23,479 nt of DNA from a virus, in the IMG/VR virus record IMGVR_UViG_3300037189_005046, positions 1 to 23,479 of that record. One strand, 5' to 3'. Position numbers and translations under genes: made by a program. The notes under the pieces are model-generated. The model did not search any database. It was not told where the DNA came from and was given only the letters and a program-made list of their open reading frames with translations. This document shows, piece by piece, positions 22,485 through 23,479 of the stretch; positions within the stretch are counted from its first letter, which is position 1, and every line of letters begins with the position of its first letter.

Positions 22485-22490
22485 AGAGTC

Positions 22491-22943
22491 GTGTGTATGA
22501 AAACCATAACATCCACACGACTTTGTCGTTCTTGCAAAATAGATAAACCTCTTGAAGAGTATTACACTTACTCTGATGGAAGAACTAAAGATGGTCGCAG
22601 GTCAAAGTGCATTAAATGCATGACTAATGGAAAGCCTCCTGGGCCAGTTCCTATGGACCCACTTACTCGTTATACTGTAGACGAAAAGGGGTGTTGGATT
22701 TGGAATGGTGCAGTGCACAAAAGTGGTTATGGCCAAGTAAAGTGGGAAGGTCAATCAACGGTTGCTCACAGAGTTATTTACAAATTAACAAAGGGAGAAA
22801 TTCCTAAAGGATTAGTTATTGACCATTTGTGTAGCGTGAAGTTGTGTGTCAATCCAGAGCATCTAGAAGCGGTAAACTACTCTACAAACACTCAACGTGC
22901 ATGGGATAGAAACCATTGTGCAACGTGCACTTGTAATGCTTAG
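22491..22943 (+). CDS. Free-standing HNH endonuclease (homing type)
   Basis: 150 aa from GTG at 22491; ATG at 22497 is an alternative start. Zinc ribbon C12-x2-C15 and C40-x2-C43 at the N-terminus, then GCWIWNGAVHKSGYGQVKW (67-85), AHRVIYKLTKGEIPKG, and the nuclease motif VIDHLCSVKLCVNPEHLEAV with D111-H112, N121 and H124. The C-terminus has C143-x2-C146-x-C148. This is the HNH layout of phage homing endonucleases, which cut DNA lacking them and spread by repair. It lies right after the ribonucleotide reductase gene, a classic neighbour for such enzymes. No Shine-Dalgarno is visible. It has its own promoter and terminator, as expected of a self-contained insert. Confidence 0.88.
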   Translation: MCMKTITSTRLCRSCKIDKPLEEYYTYSDGRTKDGRRSKCIKCMTNGKPPGPVPMDPLTRYTVDEKGCWIWNGAVHKSGYGQVKWEGQSTVAHRVIYKLTKGEIPKGLVIDHLCSVKLCVNPEHLEAVNYSTNTQRAWDRNHCATCTCNA

Positions 22944-22956
22944 AGTGTTTGTGTTG

Positions 22957-22982
22957 AAGGGGCCCCGCAAGGGGCCCCTTTT
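22957..22982 (+). terminator. GC-rich terminator with GCAA tetraloop between convergent genes
   Basis: AAGGGGCCCC (22957-22966), loop GCAA, GGGGCCCCTT (22971-22980), then a TTTT tail (22979-22982). It stands between the HNH stop (22943) and the minus-strand whiB stop (22986). The stem also works for transcripts from the right, although the tail on that side is poor in T. Confidence 0.85.
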
Positions 22983-22985
22983 GCA

Positions 22986-23255
22986 TTACTTGGCACGGTA
23001 GTTAACTTGCTTGCGTCTAATGCCTCTACGCATAGCCACACGTTCTTCCATGGTTGTGCCACCCCAGATGCCATACTCGTTCTCAGCTAAAGCAGCCTGT
23101 AAACATTGAAGCACTACAGGACAACCAGCACAGATAGCCTTAGCGTCTGCTATACGCTCTCGATACTCTTTATGGGTAATGCCCTCTCCTTCAGGAAAGA
23201 ACACTTGGACTGGAACTTTAAGTGTTACACAATTACCGTTACTTGCGTCGAACAT
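22986..23255 (-). CDS. WhiB-family iron-sulfur transcriptional regulator (canonical)
   Basis: 89 aa. C9, C42, C45 and C51 in the usual C...C-x2-C-x5-C order (CAGCPVVLQCL), VFFPEG after the first Cys, the GIWGG turn at 62-66, and a basic C-terminus (MRRGIRRKQ). It should bind a 4Fe-4S cluster and adjust transcription with the host sigma factor. On the coding strand, AAAGG stands about ten bases before the ATG. It overlaps the end of the HicA-like gene by 17 bases, so both are probably one minus-strand operon. It is the second WhiB in the window and, unlike the one at 5922, has normal Cys spacing. Confidence 0.93.
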   Translation of the reverse strand: MFDASNGNCVTLKVPVQVFFPEGEGITHKEYRERIADAKAICAGCPVVLQCLQAALAENEYGIWGGTTMEERVAMRRGIRRKQVNYRAK

Positions 23256-23472
23256 TGGGTTTACCTTTCTTAGTTATCTCAATGAATCCTCGAGCTTTTA
23301 AATCGCTCTCCATGTTGTTGATAGAGCGAGGGTCTGATGGACTAGACGGTGAGAAGAAAAACTCTCCTCCTGGGTTAGTCCACTTGTAGTGCCCACCATT
23401 AGTTAGTACTATTACCCAACCTTGTAGGCGTGCTTTCTTTATTAGTTGTTGTACTTCTTTTCTAGCACTCAT
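23239..23472 (-). CDS. HicA-like small RNA-binding/toxin-fold protein
   Basis: 77 aa. VQQLIKKARLQGWVIVLTNGGHYKW (8-31) followed by GGEFFFSPSSPSDPRSINNMESDLKARGF has the order of HicA proteins: helix, strand, the G-x-H turn (H28), strand, then a C-terminal helix ending in a Gly. HicA toxins are dsRBD-like mRNA interferases blocked by HicB. Here no HicB follows; the downstream gene is whiB. A partner could lie just outside the right edge. Phage copies may be inactive or have another RNA-binding role. The basic tail (KKGKPNVRRK) overlaps the whiB start. The start is ATG at 23472; only seven bases of upstream sequence are visible. Confidence 0.65.
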   Translation of the reverse strand: MSARKEVQQLIKKARLQGWVIVLTNGGHYKWTNPGGEFFFSPSSPSDPRSINNMESDLKARGFIEITKKGKPNVRRK

Positions 23473-23479
23473 TTACTTC

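Overview
The window looks like part of the genome of a tailed phage that infects an actinobacterium. Genes are tightly packed and nearly all on the plus strand. Most are coupled by TAATG or ATGA/GTGA overlaps, and the longest stretch without a gene is about 160 bases. Phage markers are a replication set of gp32-like ssDNA-binding protein, PolA-type polymerase without a 5' nuclease domain, RecA-like ATPase, Cas4-type nuclease, dNMP kinase and two different resolvase-type nucleases. Actinobacterial markers are two WhiB-family regulators, a SpoVS-like protein and a class II (adenosylcobalamin) ribonucleotide reductase. By eye the GC content is in the mid-40s per cent. I cannot name a host genus or phage cluster.

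Layout. 1-1103: the 3' part of a MerR-like DNA-binding protein, then the gp32-like protein, closed by a strong terminator hairpin (1115-1169). 1179-8984: the replication, recombination and nucleotide block (polA, small helical and zinc-ribbon proteins, recA-like, PD-(D/E)XK nuclease, whiB, Cas4-like nuclease, dNMP kinase, RuvC-like resolvase). 9038-15857: a SpoVS-like gene followed by nine genes that I mostly cannot name. They include three long, basic, low-complexity proteins (542, 257 and 674 aa) that share sequence patches. 15900-20243: an accessory run with a Cys-rich protein, a nucleotidyltransferase-fold candidate, a predicted secreted HNH-like nuclease, a 31-aa Cys-rich peptide, a HAD-like protein and a 496-aa protein that joins a TGT-like domain to a four-cysteine domain. 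20406-22454: class II ribonucleotide reductase. 22491-22943: a free-standing HNH endonuclease with its own promoter. A GNRA-loop hairpin (22957-22982) separates it from two minus-strand genes, a HicA-like protein and a canonical WhiB.

Working together. The 1-9 kb block supplies strand protection, synthesis, recombination, end processing and junction resolution. The dNMP kinase and the reductase supply precursors. The two WhiB proteins and the MerR-like protein probably control transcription, of the phage, the host or both. The most promising material for something new is the 15.9-20.2 kb run, which reads like a possible nucleic-acid modification or host-interaction cassette. Second is the SpoVS plus paralogous-protein block at 9.0-15.9 kb. 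All functional calls rest on motifs read by eye. No database search was possible.
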